Origin: Zoogloea sp.
GTDB lineage: Bacteria; Pseudomonadota; Gammaproteobacteria; Burkholderiales; Rhodocyclaceae
DNA: 33,700 nt
Assembly (NCBI GenBank): GCA_023150095.1
Contig: JAKLLO010000034.1
Location: 1-33,700 of the forward strand
Direction: 5' to 3'
Of the stretch, positions 7,333 through 16,708 are shown piece after piece. The notes below the pieces were generated by a model, which made no database searches, was not told where the DNA came from, and worked only from the letters and a program-made list of their open reading frames with translations. The position numbers were made by a program, and so were the translations under genes. How positions within the stretch are numbered: position 1 is the first letter of the stretch; each line of letters opens with the position of its first letter.

Positions 7333-8097
7333 ATGCCGCTCAAGTTCGAACTCCTGCAGGCCGACGAACACTCCCGCTACCTGCTCCGCGGAAAGACCGA
7401 CATCGTCTACAACCTGCGCAGCCTCGTGCAGAAGCGCGCAATGATCAGCGCCTTCATCGATGCCAGCGCCGACTCCTTCCTCACCGCCATCCTGGCCGTC
7501 AATCCGGACGATGACACGCTGATCCTCGACGCCGCCAGCAGTGATGTGATCAACGCCCGCGTGGATGGCGCCGAACAGCTGATCTGCGTCACCCAGCTCG
7601 ACAAGATCAAGATCCAGTTTGCCGCCCCGACGCCCCTGCGCATCAGCCATGAAGGCCACACCGCCTTCCGCGTGGCGCTGCCCGAAGTCCTGCTGCGCCT
7701 GCAGCGCCGCGAGTACTACCGGCTGATCGCCAGCAACCCCCACAGCCTCAGCTGCCTGATCCCCATCAGCAGTGGCGGCGAGAAACGCATGGTGTCGATG
7801 GAAGCCACGGTGCTCGACATCAGCAGCGGCGGCCTGGCGATCCTCCTGCCGCCGAACGAGCCGGCCCTGGAGCCGGACACCGTCCTCACCGACTGCCGCC
7901 TGATGCTCCCCGAAACCGGCCCGATCGTCACCTCGCTGCGGGTGCGCAACCTCTTCCGCATCACCAACCGGGATGGCAGCATCATGCTGCGCGCCGGCTG
8001 CGAGTTCACCGACCTTTCCTCCAGCATGGCCTCGACGATCCAGCGCTACATCCTGAAGGCCGAACGGGAGCGCAACGCCCGCGAACGCATCCGCTGA
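7333..8097 (+). CDS. ycgR: PilZ-domain flagellar brake protein, YcgR type
   Basis: 254 residues with the YcgR two-domain layout: an N-terminal YcgR/PilZN beta domain (about 10-118) and a C-terminal PilZ domain (about 124-245). The c-di-GMP-binding signature is complete: RRExYR with the RxxxR pair Arg126 and Arg130, and DISSGG at 162-167 (the D/NxSxxG motif). On binding c-di-GMP, YcgR proteins dock on the flagellar switch/stator and slow or bias the motor, so its place beside a flagellar cluster fits. The ATG at 7333 lacks a strong Shine-Dalgarno. It is transcribed toward fliE and shares a bidirectional terminator with it. It pairs functionally with the HD-GYP phosphodiesterase encoded at 24857-25897. 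Confidence 0.88.
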   Translation: MPLKFELLQADEHSRYLLRGKTDIVYNLRSLVQKRAMISAFIDASADSFLTAILAVNPDDDTLILDAASSDVINARVDGAEQLICVTQLDKIKIQFAAPTPLRISHEGHTAFRVALPEVLLRLQRREYYRLIASNPHSLSCLIPISSGGEKRMVSMEATVLDISSGGLAILLPPNEPALEPDTVLTDCRLMLPETGPIVTSLRVRNLFRITNRDGSIMLRAGCEFTDLSSSMASTIQRYILKAERERNARERIR

Positions 8098-8120
8098 TAT
8101 CCGGCATTCACGCACACAGA

Positions 8121-8150
8121 CAAAAGCCGGCTCTCGCCGGCTTTTGTTTT
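8121..8150. terminator. Bidirectional terminator between ycgR and fliE
   Basis: CAAAAGCCGGC (8121-8131) pairs perfectly with GCCGGCTTTTG (8136-8146) over a 4-nt loop, with more T residues after it. It lies between convergent genes. Confidence 0.9.
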
Positions 8151-8187
8151 GGAACTCTGAACAGCTCGGGCCTGGCCCGAAACGCCT

Positions 8188-8508
8188 TCAAACCGACATG
8201 TTCATGATGTCCTGATAGGCGGTGACGAGCTTGTTGCGCACCTGCACCATCTGCTGGAACGACAGGTTGGCTTTCTGCAGATTGACCATCACGTCCTGGA
8301 GATTGACGTTCGGATCGCCCGCCGAGAAGCCCTTGGACATTTCCTGGGCCTGCATCTGGGCGGAGCTCACCTGGTCGATGGCGGTCTGAAGCACCTGACC
8401 GAAATCGGTCTCGCCGGCGGCCTGGGCCGATTGGGCGGACTTGCCCGACGCCACCTGCGAAGTGGCGCGAAGCTCCGACAACATCTGATCGATTCCGCGG
8501 GTATCCAT
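8188..8508 (-). CDS. fliE: Flagellar hook-basal body protein FliE
   Basis: 106 residues. FliE is the small adaptor that joins the FliF MS-ring/export gate to the proximal rod. The C-terminal half, NVNLQDVMVNLQKANLSFQQMVQVRNKLVTAYQDIMNMSV (about 67-106, cited for its motif), carries the family hallmarks: DVMxxxQKAxxxFxxxxxVRNKLxxAYxxIMxM. The ATG at 8508 has AGGAG (plus-strand CTCCT 8516-8520) 7 nt away. A consensus-perfect sigma-54 promoter lies just upstream, with a leader of about 20 nt. fliE usually lies directly before fliF on the same strand; here it is reversed together with fleS and fleR. Confidence 0.95.
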   Translation of the reverse strand: MDTRGIDQMLSELRATSQVASGKSAQSAQAAGETDFGQVLQTAIDQVSSAQMQAQEMSKGFSAGDPNVNLQDVMVNLQKANLSFQQMVQVRNKLVTAYQDIMNMSV

Positions 8509-8538
8509 GATCCTGCTCCTTTGACTCGACTATAGCAG

Positions 8539-8554
8539 AGCAAGTGACGTGCCA
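8539..8554 (-). promoter_or_regulatory. Sigma-54 (-24/-12) promoter of fliE
   Basis: Read on the minus strand this is TGGCACG-TCAC-TTGCT, an exact match to the RpoN consensus TGGCACG-N4-TTGCW with the invariant GG and GC 10 nt apart. The predicted start is near 8528, 20 nt before the fliE ATG. The intact FleR encoded just upstream is the obvious activator. A TATAGT at 8529-8534 (minus strand) could be an overlapping sigma-70 -10, but it lacks a -35. Confidence 0.88.
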
Positions 8555-8572
8555 CAGAGCACAAGGTGCGCA

Positions 8573-9973
<1,401 letters not shown>

Positions 9974-10016
9974 GGGACGTCTCTCTAAAGCGGGGTGCAA
10001 CTGGGCGAGCCGGGCG

Positions 10017-11120
10017 TCAGCCGCCCATGGCGAGGGTCAGCGAAAACACCGTGCCACGACCGGGTTCGGAATCGATGCCGATGTCTCCCCCGTGGGCCCG
10101 GGCAACGCCCCGCGCGATCGCCAGGCCCAATCCTGTTCCGTCGGGCCGGGTGGTAAAGAACGGCTCGAAGAGCCGCGACTGTAGTGCCGGATCAATGCCG
10201 CGGCCGTTGTCGGCCACCGTAAAGCGGGTAAGCGCGCCGTCCAGCCGGGCCTCGAAGCGGATCACGCCGCCGGCGTCCAGCGCCTGGACGGCGTTTTCGA
10301 GCAGGTTGGTGAGGGCGCCGGCGATGGCCTTGCGGTCGCCCACCACCTGGGTGTCGCCGCAGGCGCAGGCGGATTCGAGGGTCAGCCCCTTGGCGCGGGC
10401 CAGGGGTTCGAGGGTGTGGGTAAGCTCGGCCACCAGATCGCAGATGCCGAAGGGCTCGCGGCCGAGGGTTTCGCCGCGGGCAAACAGCAGCATGTCGCGG
10501 ATGAGCTTTTCGAGATGGCGCAGGCGCTCCATCGCCCGGTTGCCGATGCGCTCCCGGTCGGCGGGGCCCATCTCCTGCTGCACCAGGTTGGCGGTGTACA
10601 GCAGCGCGGCTGACAGCGGCGTGCGCAGCTGGTGGGCCAGCCCGGCGACCATCTCGCCCATCGCGGCAAGGCGCTCGTTGCGTTCGGCGGCGAGGCGCAT
10701 GCGGTGGGCGTCGGTCACGTCGGTGAGGAGCACGATGTGGCCGTCGCCGGATTCGAGCGCTGCGTCGTCGCGGGTCAGGCGACGGGTTTCGGTGCCCGAT
10801 CCGAGCTGCCATTCGCCGGGGGTTTCGGTGGGCGCCAGGCGGGCGGCAGAAAACGCCGCCCAATCCACGCCAGCCAGCGGCGCCTCGAACATCGCCTCGA
10901 CGGCCCGGTTGGCCTGCACCACGCGGCCGTCCCGGTCGAGCACGACGACGCCCGCCGGCAGCGCGCCCATCAGCACGCTGAGACGTTCGGTCAGCTGGCC
11001 AACCTGCGTCTGCAGGCCGGCGTAGGCACCGGTCAGGGCCTCCGACGCCTCGCTGAACTGGCGAAAGGCTTCGGCCAGCTGGCGGGCGTCGAGACGGTCT
11101 TCGGTGGCGGGCAGGTTCAT
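10017..11120 (-). CDS. fleS: Flagellar PAS-domain sensor histidine kinase FleS/FlrB
   Basis: 367 residues with no membrane segment, so cytoplasmic like FleS/FlrB. Layout: an N-terminal helical/coiled-coil region (about 8-50), a PAS domain (about 50-140), HisKA with the H-box GLAHQLRTPLSAALLY (His163), then HATPase with N (LLENAVQAL), G1 (DNGRGID), F (FEPFFTT) and G2 (GTGLGLAI) boxes. The HQ[IL]RTPL variant of the H-box is typical for the FleS/FlrB family. It phosphorylates FleR, presumably after sensing basal-body assembly. The ATG at 11118-11120 is the best start by protein homology; no clear Shine-Dalgarno is seen and the open frame continues upstream into the fliF side. It is divergent from fliF across 154 bp. 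Confidence 0.9.
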   Translation of the reverse strand: MNLPATEDRLDARQLAEAFRQFSEASEALTGAYAGLQTQVGQLTERLSVLMGALPAGVVVLDRDGRVVQANRAVEAMFEAPLAGVDWAAFSAARLAPTETPGEWQLGSGTETRRLTRDDAALESGDGHIVLLTDVTDAHRMRLAAERNERLAAMGEMVAGLAHQLRTPLSAALLYTANLVQQEMGPADRERIGNRAMERLRHLEKLIRDMLLFARGETLGREPFGICDLVAELTHTLEPLARAKGLTLESACACGDTQVVGDRKAIAGALTNLLENAVQALDAGGVIRFEARLDGALTRFTVADNGRGIDPALQSRLFEPFFTTRPDGTGLGLAIARGVARAHGGDIGIDSEPGRGTVFSLTLAMGG

Positions 11121-11166
11121 GAAGGGCACGGGGCGAAATTCACCGGTTCGCAGCTTAGGCCCGTCC

Positions 11167-11198
11167 GCGGCAAGCCAAGGCGGCAAATAGGCGGCAAA
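11167..11198. repeat. Three GCGGCAA repeats in the fleS-fliF divergent region
   Basis: GCGGCAA occurs at 11167-11173, 11180-11186 and 11191-11197. The last two belong to a longer exact direct repeat GGCGGCAAA (11179-11187 and 11190-11198) with an 11-bp period, so they sit on the same helix face. The site is 77-108 bp before fliF and about 47-78 bp before fleS, a place for a flagellar activator. AAGGCGGCAAATAGGCG also resembles the AAATA-containing FlhDC box. Confidence 0.5.
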
Positions 11199-11274
11199 AA
11201 CTGCTGCTAATCCTGCCCTTGATCGGATTGCGCCTCGCCGAGAATGCGAGCATCCGTAAGAGGGGAATGTTTCC

Positions 11275-12975
11275 ATGGCAGCAGAAGACGCCGCCGTTGC
11301 TCCACCGCCGCCCGCCTCACCGTTCACTCAGGTGCTGGAGAACATCCGCAATCTGTCGCAGCGCCAGAAGCTCGCCGCGGGCGCCGCTTTGGCCTTCGCC
11401 ATTGCGCTGGTGGTCGGCGTCGTGTTGTGGAGCCGGCAGCCGGACTACGCCGTGCTGTTCTCCAACCTCGCCGAGAAGGACGGAGGCGCCGTGGTGGCCA
11501 GCCTCCAGCAGCAGAACATCCCCTACAAGTTCTCCGACAACGGCAACGCCATCCTCGTCCCTGCCGCCAACGTGCATGACCTGCGCCTGCGCCTCGCCGC
11601 CCAGGGCATCCCCAAGGGCGGGCTGGTGGGCTTCGAGCTGATGGAGAACCAGAAGCTCGGGCTGTCGCAGTTTCATGAGCAGGTCAATTACCAGCGCGCC
11701 CTCGAAGGCGAGCTGTCGCGCACCATCTCCGCGATCGCCAGCGTGGCCGGCGCCCGGGTGCATCTGGCCATCCCCAAGCAGACCGCCTTCCTGCGCGACG
11801 AGCAGAAGCCCACCGCGTCGGTGATGGTGAATCTGCACACCGGCCGCGCCCTCGACCCGGGCCAGATCGCCGGCATCGTGCACCTCATCGCCTCCAGCGT
11901 ACCCAACCTCACGAACGACAACGTGAGCGTGATCGACCAGGACGGCACCCTGCTCACCAAGAAGCCGGACCCGCTGCGCACCAACCTCGACGCCACCCAG
12001 ATCAAATACACTCGCGAGCTGGAAGAGGGCTACATCGAGCGCATCAACGCGATCCTCACGCCGCTGTTCGGCAAGGGCAACTTCCGCGCCCAGGTGTCGG
12101 CCGACGTGGATTTCAACGTCACCGAGCAGACCGCCGAAACCTATCGCCCCAACCCGTCGCCCGAGCAGGCGATCCGCAGCCAGCAGAGCAACGAGAGCAC
12201 CACCCGCGAGCAGGCCGCTCAGGGCGTGCCGGGCGCGCTCACCAACCAGCCGCCGGTACCGGCCACCGCGCCACTCACCAACCCGCCGGTCGGTGGTGCC
12301 GCCGGCCCCAACCAGCAGCCGCCCCTCAGCACCACCAAGAGCGCCACCATCAACTACGAGGTGGACAAGACCATCCAGCACACCCGCAAGGCGCTGGGCC
12401 AGATCCGTCGGCTGTCGGTGGCGGTGGCCCTCAACCAGAAGGAAGAGAAGGACAAGAACGGCGTCGCCAAGCCGGTGCCGCTCACGGATGAAGAGCGCAA
12501 GCGCGTCGAGGATCTGGTGCGCGACGCGGTGGGCTACAGCAAGGACCGGGGCGACACCATCAGCGTGGCCAGCAGCCCCTTCGTGGCCTCCGACAAGGAT
12601 CAGCTCGAGACGCCGATCTGGAAGGACCCGGACAACGTCGCGCTGTTCAAGGAGCTCATCAAGTATCTGGTCATTGCCGGGGTGATCGCCTTCGTGGCGT
12701 TCGGCGTGATCCGCCCGCTCCTGAAGCAGGTCCTGCCCCAGCCGGAAACCAAGGAAGAAGAAGCCGCCGCTGCCGAAGCTGCTGCCGGCGAGGAAGGCGA
12801 AGAGGGCGAGGAAGGTGACGAGGAAGGCGCCCAGGTGGCCCTGTCGCCGGAAGCCGCCGCGCGCCTGGCCTACGACGAAAAGCTCGCCAAGGCCCTGGCC
12901 CTGGCGAAGGAAAACCCGCGGATGGTGGCCAACCTGATCAAGGAATGGATGGGAAGCAATGAGCAGCAACGATGA
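11275..12975 (+). CDS. fliF: Flagellar MS-ring protein FliF
   Basis: 566 residues. FliF forms the inner-membrane MS ring on which the rotor and export gate are built. Seen are a Pro-rich N-terminus, transmembrane helix 1 (about 33-52), the YscJ/FliF ring-building motifs (QPDYAVLFSNL onward, 55-240), a low-complexity Gln/Pro/Ala-rich linker (about 295-355), the C-terminal periplasmic region, transmembrane helix 2 (about 463-483), and a cytoplasmic tail that binds FliG. The tail carries an unusually acidic Glu/Gly stretch (about 493-521) before the conserved FliG-binding end (NPRMVANLIKEWM). The start has AAGAGGGGA about 9 nt upstream. fliG starts inside it (17-bp overlap), implying translational coupling. 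It is the first gene of the fliFGHIJ unit. Confidence 0.97.
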   Translation: MAAEDAAVAPPPPASPFTQVLENIRNLSQRQKLAAGAALAFAIALVVGVVLWSRQPDYAVLFSNLAEKDGGAVVASLQQQNIPYKFSDNGNAILVPAANVHDLRLRLAAQGIPKGGLVGFELMENQKLGLSQFHEQVNYQRALEGELSRTISAIASVAGARVHLAIPKQTAFLRDEQKPTASVMVNLHTGRALDPGQIAGIVHLIASSVPNLTNDNVSVIDQDGTLLTKKPDPLRTNLDATQIKYTRELEEGYIERINAILTPLFGKGNFRAQVSADVDFNVTEQTAETYRPNPSPEQAIRSQQSNESTTREQAAQGVPGALTNQPPVPATAPLTNPPVGGAAGPNQQPPLSTTKSATINYEVDKTIQHTRKALGQIRRLSVAVALNQKEEKDKNGVAKPVPLTDEERKRVEDLVRDAVGYSKDRGDTISVASSPFVASDKDQLETPIWKDPDNVALFKELIKYLVIAGVIAFVAFGVIRPLLKQVLPQPETKEEEAAAAEAAAGEEGEEGEEGDEEGAQVALSPEAAARLAYDEKLAKALALAKENPRMVANLIKEWMGSNEQQR

Positions 12976-13960
12976 AGGGCTGGAAAAGAGCGCCCTGCTC
13001 CTGCTGACGCTCGGCGCCGACGAGGCTGCCGAAGTGCTGAAGCTGCTCGGCCCGAAGGAAGTCCAGAAGCTGGGCGCCTCGATGGCGGCCATGACGGCCC
13101 AGCCGCGGGAGCGGGTCGAGGTCATCCTCGACGAGCTGATCGTCTTCTCCGAGAAGGGCTCGCCCATCGAGGCCGACCACGAGCACATCAAGGCCATGCT
13201 CACCAAGGCCCTCGGCGACGAACGTGCCAACCACCTGATCGGCCGCGTGCTGCAGGGCTCCGACACCGCCGGCATCGAAAGCCTGAAGTGGATGGACGCC
13301 GCCACCGCCGCCGATCTCATCAAGAACGAACACCCGCAGATCATCGCCACGATCCTGGTGCACCTGGAGTTCGACCAGGCCGGCGAGATCCTCAAGCACT
13401 TCACCGACCGCCTGCGCAACGACGTGCTGCTGCGCATCGCCACCCTCGACGGCGTGCAGCCGGTGGCCCTGCGCGAGTTGAACGAAGCCCTCACCCGCAT
13501 GCTGGCCGGCGCCACGACGGTCAAGAAGACCGCCATGGGCGGCGTGCGCCACGCGGCGGACATCCTCAACTTCGTTGGCTCGGCCGCCGAGACGGCGATC
13601 CTCGACAACGTGCGCGAATACGACCCGGACCTCGCCCAGAAGATCCTCGACGAGATGTTCGTGTTCGAGAACCTCATGGACCTCGACGACCGCGGCATCC
13701 AGACCCTGCTGCGCGAAGTGCAGAGCGACTCGCTGGTCATCGCCCTCAAGGGCGCGCCGCCCGAAATGCGCGAGAAGATCTTCAAGAACATGTCCCAGCG
13801 CGCCGCCGAAATGCTCCGCGAGGATCTCGAATCCCGCGGCCCGGTGCGCCTGTCCGAGGTCGAGGCCGAGCAGAAGGAAATCCTCAAGACGGCCCGCCGT
13901 CTGGCCGAGGAAGGCCAGATCGCGCTGTCCAGCGGAGGCGGCGACGATGCCTTCGTGTAA
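12959..13960 (+). CDS. fliG: Flagellar motor switch protein FliG
   Basis: 333 residues with the three FliG domains: the N-terminal FliF-binding domain (about 1-100), the middle domain with the EHPQ motif (124-127) that contacts FliM, and the C-terminal torque domain with charged residues facing MotA (about 235-320). An [16 protein letters not shown] stretch (MFxF hinge and start of the C domain) lies about 237-252. FliG transmits torque from the stator to the rotor. The ATG lies within the end of fliF; a GGGAAG sequence just upstream may serve as ribosome binding site. Confidence 0.97.
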   Translation: MSSNDEGLEKSALLLLTLGADEAAEVLKLLGPKEVQKLGASMAAMTAQPRERVEVILDELIVFSEKGSPIEADHEHIKAMLTKALGDERANHLIGRVLQGSDTAGIESLKWMDAATAADLIKNEHPQIIATILVHLEFDQAGEILKHFTDRLRNDVLLRIATLDGVQPVALRELNEALTRMLAGATTVKKTAMGGVRHAADILNFVGSAAETAILDNVREYDPDLAQKILDEMFVFENLMDLDDRGIQTLLREVQSDSLVIALKGAPPEMREKIFKNMSQRAAEMLREDLESRGPVRLSEVEAEQKEILKTARRLAEEGQIALSSGGGDDAFV

Positions 13961-13975
13961 AGGCGGAGCGCTGCA

Positions 13976-14689
13976 ATGAGCCCGACCCAGGCATCCGGCG
14001 CTTACCGGCGCTGGCAGCTGCCGTCCTTCGACGAGCCGCTGATGCCCGCGCCCGTCGACGATGCCCCCGCCCTCGCCGCCGAACCCGAGCCCGAACCGCC
14101 GCCGCCCGAACCCGTGTTCGAGGCGCCGGTCGAACTCGAACCCGAGATTCCGATCCCCGAGCCGCACATCCACCTGCCCACGGCCGACGAGATCGAGCGG
14201 ATCCACGAGGAAGCCCGCAAGGAAGGCTACGACGCCGGCTACGAGGAAGCCACGGCCCGCGGGCGGATGGAGGCCATGCAGCTCCACGGCCTGGTGCAGA
14301 GCCTCGAGAGCGCCATGACCACCCTCGACCAGGAAGTGGCCGACGAGATTCTCGCCGTCGCCATCGAGGTGGCCCGCCAGATGGTGCGCCACAGCCTGGC
14401 CCACAACCCGGAATCCGTCGCCGAACTGATCCGCGAGGCCCTGCTGCAGCTGCCCCAGGCCCACGCCATGGTGCATCTCAACCCCGAAGACCTGGCGATG
14501 GTCCGCGACTACCTGGGCGACCAGCTCACCCACGGTGGCCACCGGCTGGTGGAAGACGTCAGCATCGCCCGCGGCGGTGCGCGCATCGAAGCCGCCGGCA
14601 GCCAGATCGACGCCACCCTCCAGACCCGCTGGCGCCGCATCATGGACAACCTCGGTCGAAACGTGGCCTGGGATGGGGACGGCAGCTGA
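13976..14689 (+). CDS. fliH: Flagellar assembly protein FliH
   Basis: 237 residues. The N-terminal 25 residues contain the [11 protein letters not shown] segment that in FliH anchors the ATPase complex to the C ring/FlhA. A long acidic Pro/Glu-rich linker follows (about 27-63), then a coiled-coil region with an [19 protein letters not shown] repeat of GxxxG type (about 78-97), and the conserved C-terminal globular half (about 105-237). FliH dimers bind and restrain the FliI ATPase in the type III export apparatus. The ATG is preceded by GGAG at 13965-13968, and the stop overlaps the fliI start (TGATG). Confidence 0.92.
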   Translation: MSPTQASGAYRRWQLPSFDEPLMPAPVDDAPALAAEPEPEPPPPEPVFEAPVELEPEIPIPEPHIHLPTADEIERIHEEARKEGYDAGYEEATARGRMEAMQLHGLVQSLESAMTTLDQEVADEILAVAIEVARQMVRHSLAHNPESVAELIREALLQLPQAHAMVHLNPEDLAMVRDYLGDQLTHGGHRLVEDVSIARGGARIEAAGSQIDATLQTRWRRIMDNLGRNVAWDGDGS

Positions 14690-16092
14690 TGGAACACGGC
14701 ACCGAAACCTGGCGCGCCTACCTCGCCGACAGCCGCAAGCTGGTGGGCGCCACCGCCCCCTATCAGGTGTCCGGCCGCCTCACCCGCATCAACGGGCTGG
14801 TGATGGAAGCCTCCGGGCTCAAGCTGCCGCTGGGCTCGGGCTGCCGCATCGTGATTCCGGGCGGCGCCTCGGTCGAGGCCGAAGTGGTCGGCTTCCACGG
14901 AGAAAAAATCTTCCTGATGCCCACCGACGACGTGTTCGGCCTGGCCCCCGGTGCGCAGGTGCTGCCGGTCGAGCCGACCCAGCCACCGCTCATCGCCGGC
15001 GAACGCATCGAACCCCGCCGCCGCGCCTCCGACCGGGCCAAGCACCTGCCGATGGGCGACGAGCTCCTCGGCCGGGTGGTGGACGGCGCCGGCCGCCCGC
15101 TGGACGGCCTCGGCCCGCTGGCGGTGCGCCACAGCCGCTCGCTCCAGGCGCGGCCGATCAACCCGCTGCAGCGGGCGCCCATCAGCCAGTCGCTGGACGT
15201 GGGCATCCGCGCCATCAACGGCCTGCTCACCGTCGGCCGTGGCCAGCGGATGGGCCTGTTTGCCGGCTCCGGCGTGGGTAAGTCGGTGCTGATCGGCATG
15301 ATGGCCCGCTACACCGCCGCCGACGTGATCGTCGTCGGGCTGATCGGCGAACGGGGCCGCGAAGTGAAGGAATTCATCGAGCACAACCTGGGCCCGGAAG
15401 GCCTGGCCCGCTCGGCGGTGATCGCCGCGCCGGCTGACTGCAGCCCGCTGATGCGCCTGCAGGGCGCCTCCTACGCCACCACGGTGGCCGAATACTTCCG
15501 CGACCAGGGCAAGCAGGTGCTGCTGATCATGGATTCGCTCACCCGCTACGCCATGGCCCAGCGCGAGATCGCCCTGGCCATCGGCGAACCGCCGGTCACC
15601 CGCGGCTATCCGCCGTCGGTGTTCGCGCGGCTGCCGGCGCTCGTCGAGCGGGCCGGCAACGGGCCGGAAGGCGGCGGCTCGATCACCGCCTTCTACACCG
15701 TGCTCGCCGAGGGCGACGACCAGCAGGACCCGATCGCCGACTCGGCCCGGGCGATCCTCGACGGCCACATCGTGTTGTCCCGCAACCTCGCCGACCAGGG
15801 CCACTACCCCGCCATCGACATCGAACAGTCGATCTCCCGGGCCATGCACAACCTCGTCAAGAGCCAGCACTTCGACATGGTGCGGCGCTTCAAGCAGCTG
15901 TTCTCCCGCTACCAGCGCTCCCGCGACCTGATCGCCGTGGGCGCCTACCACGCCGGCTCCGACCCGGTACTCGACCAGGCCGTGGCCATGTACCCGCGGC
16001 TTGAAGCCTTCCTGCAGCAGCGCATCGAGGAGTGCGAGCCCTACGAATCAGCCGTCGAGAAACTCCATACCCTTTTCGGAACCACGCCATGA
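14689..16092 (+). CDS. fliI: Flagellum-specific export ATPase FliI
   Basis: 467 residues, a relative of the F1-ATPase beta subunit that energises export of rod, hook and filament proteins. Walker A is AGSGVGKS (192-199, Lys198) and Walker [13 protein letters not shown] (about 279-290). The catalytic [10 protein letters not shown] (about 221-230), a [15 protein letters not shown] stretch and the C-terminal domain ending in [12 protein letters not shown] are also seen. The start codon overlaps the fliH stop by one base (TGATG). Its own stop overlaps the start of a 34-codon ORF (ATGA) that lies between fliI and fliJ. Confidence 0.97.
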   Translation: MEHGTETWRAYLADSRKLVGATAPYQVSGRLTRINGLVMEASGLKLPLGSGCRIVIPGGASVEAEVVGFHGEKIFLMPTDDVFGLAPGAQVLPVEPTQPPLIAGERIEPRRRASDRAKHLPMGDELLGRVVDGAGRPLDGLGPLAVRHSRSLQARPINPLQRAPISQSLDVGIRAINGLLTVGRGQRMGLFAGSGVGKSVLIGMMARYTAADVIVVGLIGERGREVKEFIEHNLGPEGLARSAVIAAPADCSPLMRLQGASYATTVAEYFRDQGKQVLLIMDSLTRYAMAQREIALAIGEPPVTRGYPPSVFARLPALVERAGNGPEGGGSITAFYTVLAEGDDQQDPIADSARAILDGHIVLSRNLADQGHYPAIDIEQSISRAMHNLVKSQHFDMVRRFKQLFSRYQRSRDLIAVGAYHAGSDPVLDQAVAMYPRLEAFLQQRIEECEPYESAVEKLHTLFGTTP

Positions 16093-16193
16093 ATCGCCCA
16101 CCGCTGCCCCGGCGCCCGAAAGGTGATGTCACCCCGCCCCTAAAGATTCCCGTCCCCCGCCCGATAACGCCGAAGGAACGTGAAGATGACTGA
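16089..16193 (+). CDS. Possible 34-residue basic/proline-rich small protein between fliI and fliJ
   Basis: The ATG overlaps the fliI stop (ATGA), the arrangement used for translational re-initiation, and the frame ends 8 nt inside fliJ. The predicted product is rich in Pro, Arg and Lys (starts [13 protein letters not shown], ends [11 protein letters not shown]) with no membrane segment. It has no counterpart I recognise. Third-position GC is about 65 % (22 of 34 codons), lower than in the neighbouring genes, which argues against strong coding selection. It may only be the spacer between fliI and fliJ, or a short re-initiation cistron that carries ribosomes to fliJ. Confidence 0.3.
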   Translation: MNRPPLPRRPKGDVTPPLKIPVPRPITPKEREDD

Positions 16194-16635
16194 GCGGTTC
16201 CCGCTGCAAACCCTGCTGGATCTGGCGAACAGCCGCATGGACGACGCCGCGCGCAAGCTTGGCGAGCTCATTGCGAGCGAACACGCCGTGGAAGAAAAGC
16301 TCACCCTGCTGAGGGACTATCGCAAGGAATACCACGCCCGCTTCGTGGAAGCGGCGCGCAACGGCATCGGCCCCGACGCCTGGCGCAACTTCAGCGCCTT
16401 CCTCGGCAAGCTCGATGACGCGATCGCCCAGCAGCAGCGCCTTGTCTCCGACTCCAGGCAGCGCACCGAGCAGGGCCAGCAGGCCTGGGTGGATCAGCGC
16501 AACAAGGTGAAGGCCTTCGACACCCTGTCGCACCGCCACCAGAGCGAGCAGGCCCGCAAGGAAGCCAAGCAGGAGCAGCGGCTCACCGACGAACACGCCG
16601 CCAAGCAATTCCGGGATCGCACCGACGAGGAGTGA
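16186..16635 (+). CDS. fliJ: Flagellar export protein FliJ
   Basis: 149 residues, almost wholly alpha-helical and charged, matching the two-helix coiled coil of FliJ, which sits like the gamma subunit in the FliI hexamer and couples it to FlhA. The N-terminal RFPLQTLLDLANSRMDDAARKLGEL is typical for the family. ATG 16186 is chosen because AAGGA at 16173-16177 is 8 nt from it; an in-frame GTG six bases upstream (16180) would be too close to that site. It is the last gene of the fliFGHIJ unit; a sigma-54 promoter for fliK follows in the 73-bp gap. Confidence 0.9.
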   Translation: MTERFPLQTLLDLANSRMDDAARKLGELIASEHAVEEKLTLLRDYRKEYHARFVEAARNGIGPDAWRNFSAFLGKLDDAIAQQQRLVSDSRQRTEQGQQAWVDQRNKVKAFDTLSHRHQSEQARKEAKQEQRLTDEHAAKQFRDRTDEE

Positions 16636-16653
16636 TCCGCCCGGGCGCCGCCC

Positions 16654-16669
16654 TGGCACGTGGCTTGCT
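16654..16669 (+). promoter_or_regulatory. Sigma-54 (-24/-12) promoter of fliK
   Basis: TGGCACG-TGGC-TTGCT is an exact RpoN consensus (TGGCACG-N4-TTGCW), the same core as the fliE promoter. The predicted start is about 16680, 29 nt before the fliK ATG. It would drive fliKLMN, and perhaps genes beyond, under FleR. Confidence 0.88.
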
Positions 16670-16708
16670 GGGTAACGTGGGTCAGCATCCTCACCAGGAC
16701 TCAACATC

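Noticed and set aside
6469..8115. A 548-codon minus-strand frame opposite phoU and ycgR
   Set aside because: It runs through two identified genes and a perfect terminator; shadow frame.
11176..11195. Sigma-54-like GG-N10-GC upstream of fliF
   Set aside because: AGGCGGCAAATAGGC has the spacing but lacks the TGGCAC and TTGC contexts; far weaker than the two accepted sites.
12760..12830. Repetitive GAAGGCGAGG-like stretch in fliF as a tandem repeat or CRISPR-like array
   Set aside because: It codes the acidic Glu/Gly tail of FliF in frame; no spacers, just low-complexity coding sequence.
11317..13887. An 856-codon minus-strand frame opposite fliF-fliG
   Set aside because: It spans two well-identified genes and an overlapping junction, with composition typical of antisense shadow frames.
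13288..14689. Long in-frame upstream extension of fliI through fliG and fliH
   Set aside because: The region is coded by fliG and fliH in other frames. fliI starts at 14689, where homology begins and the TGATG overlap lies.
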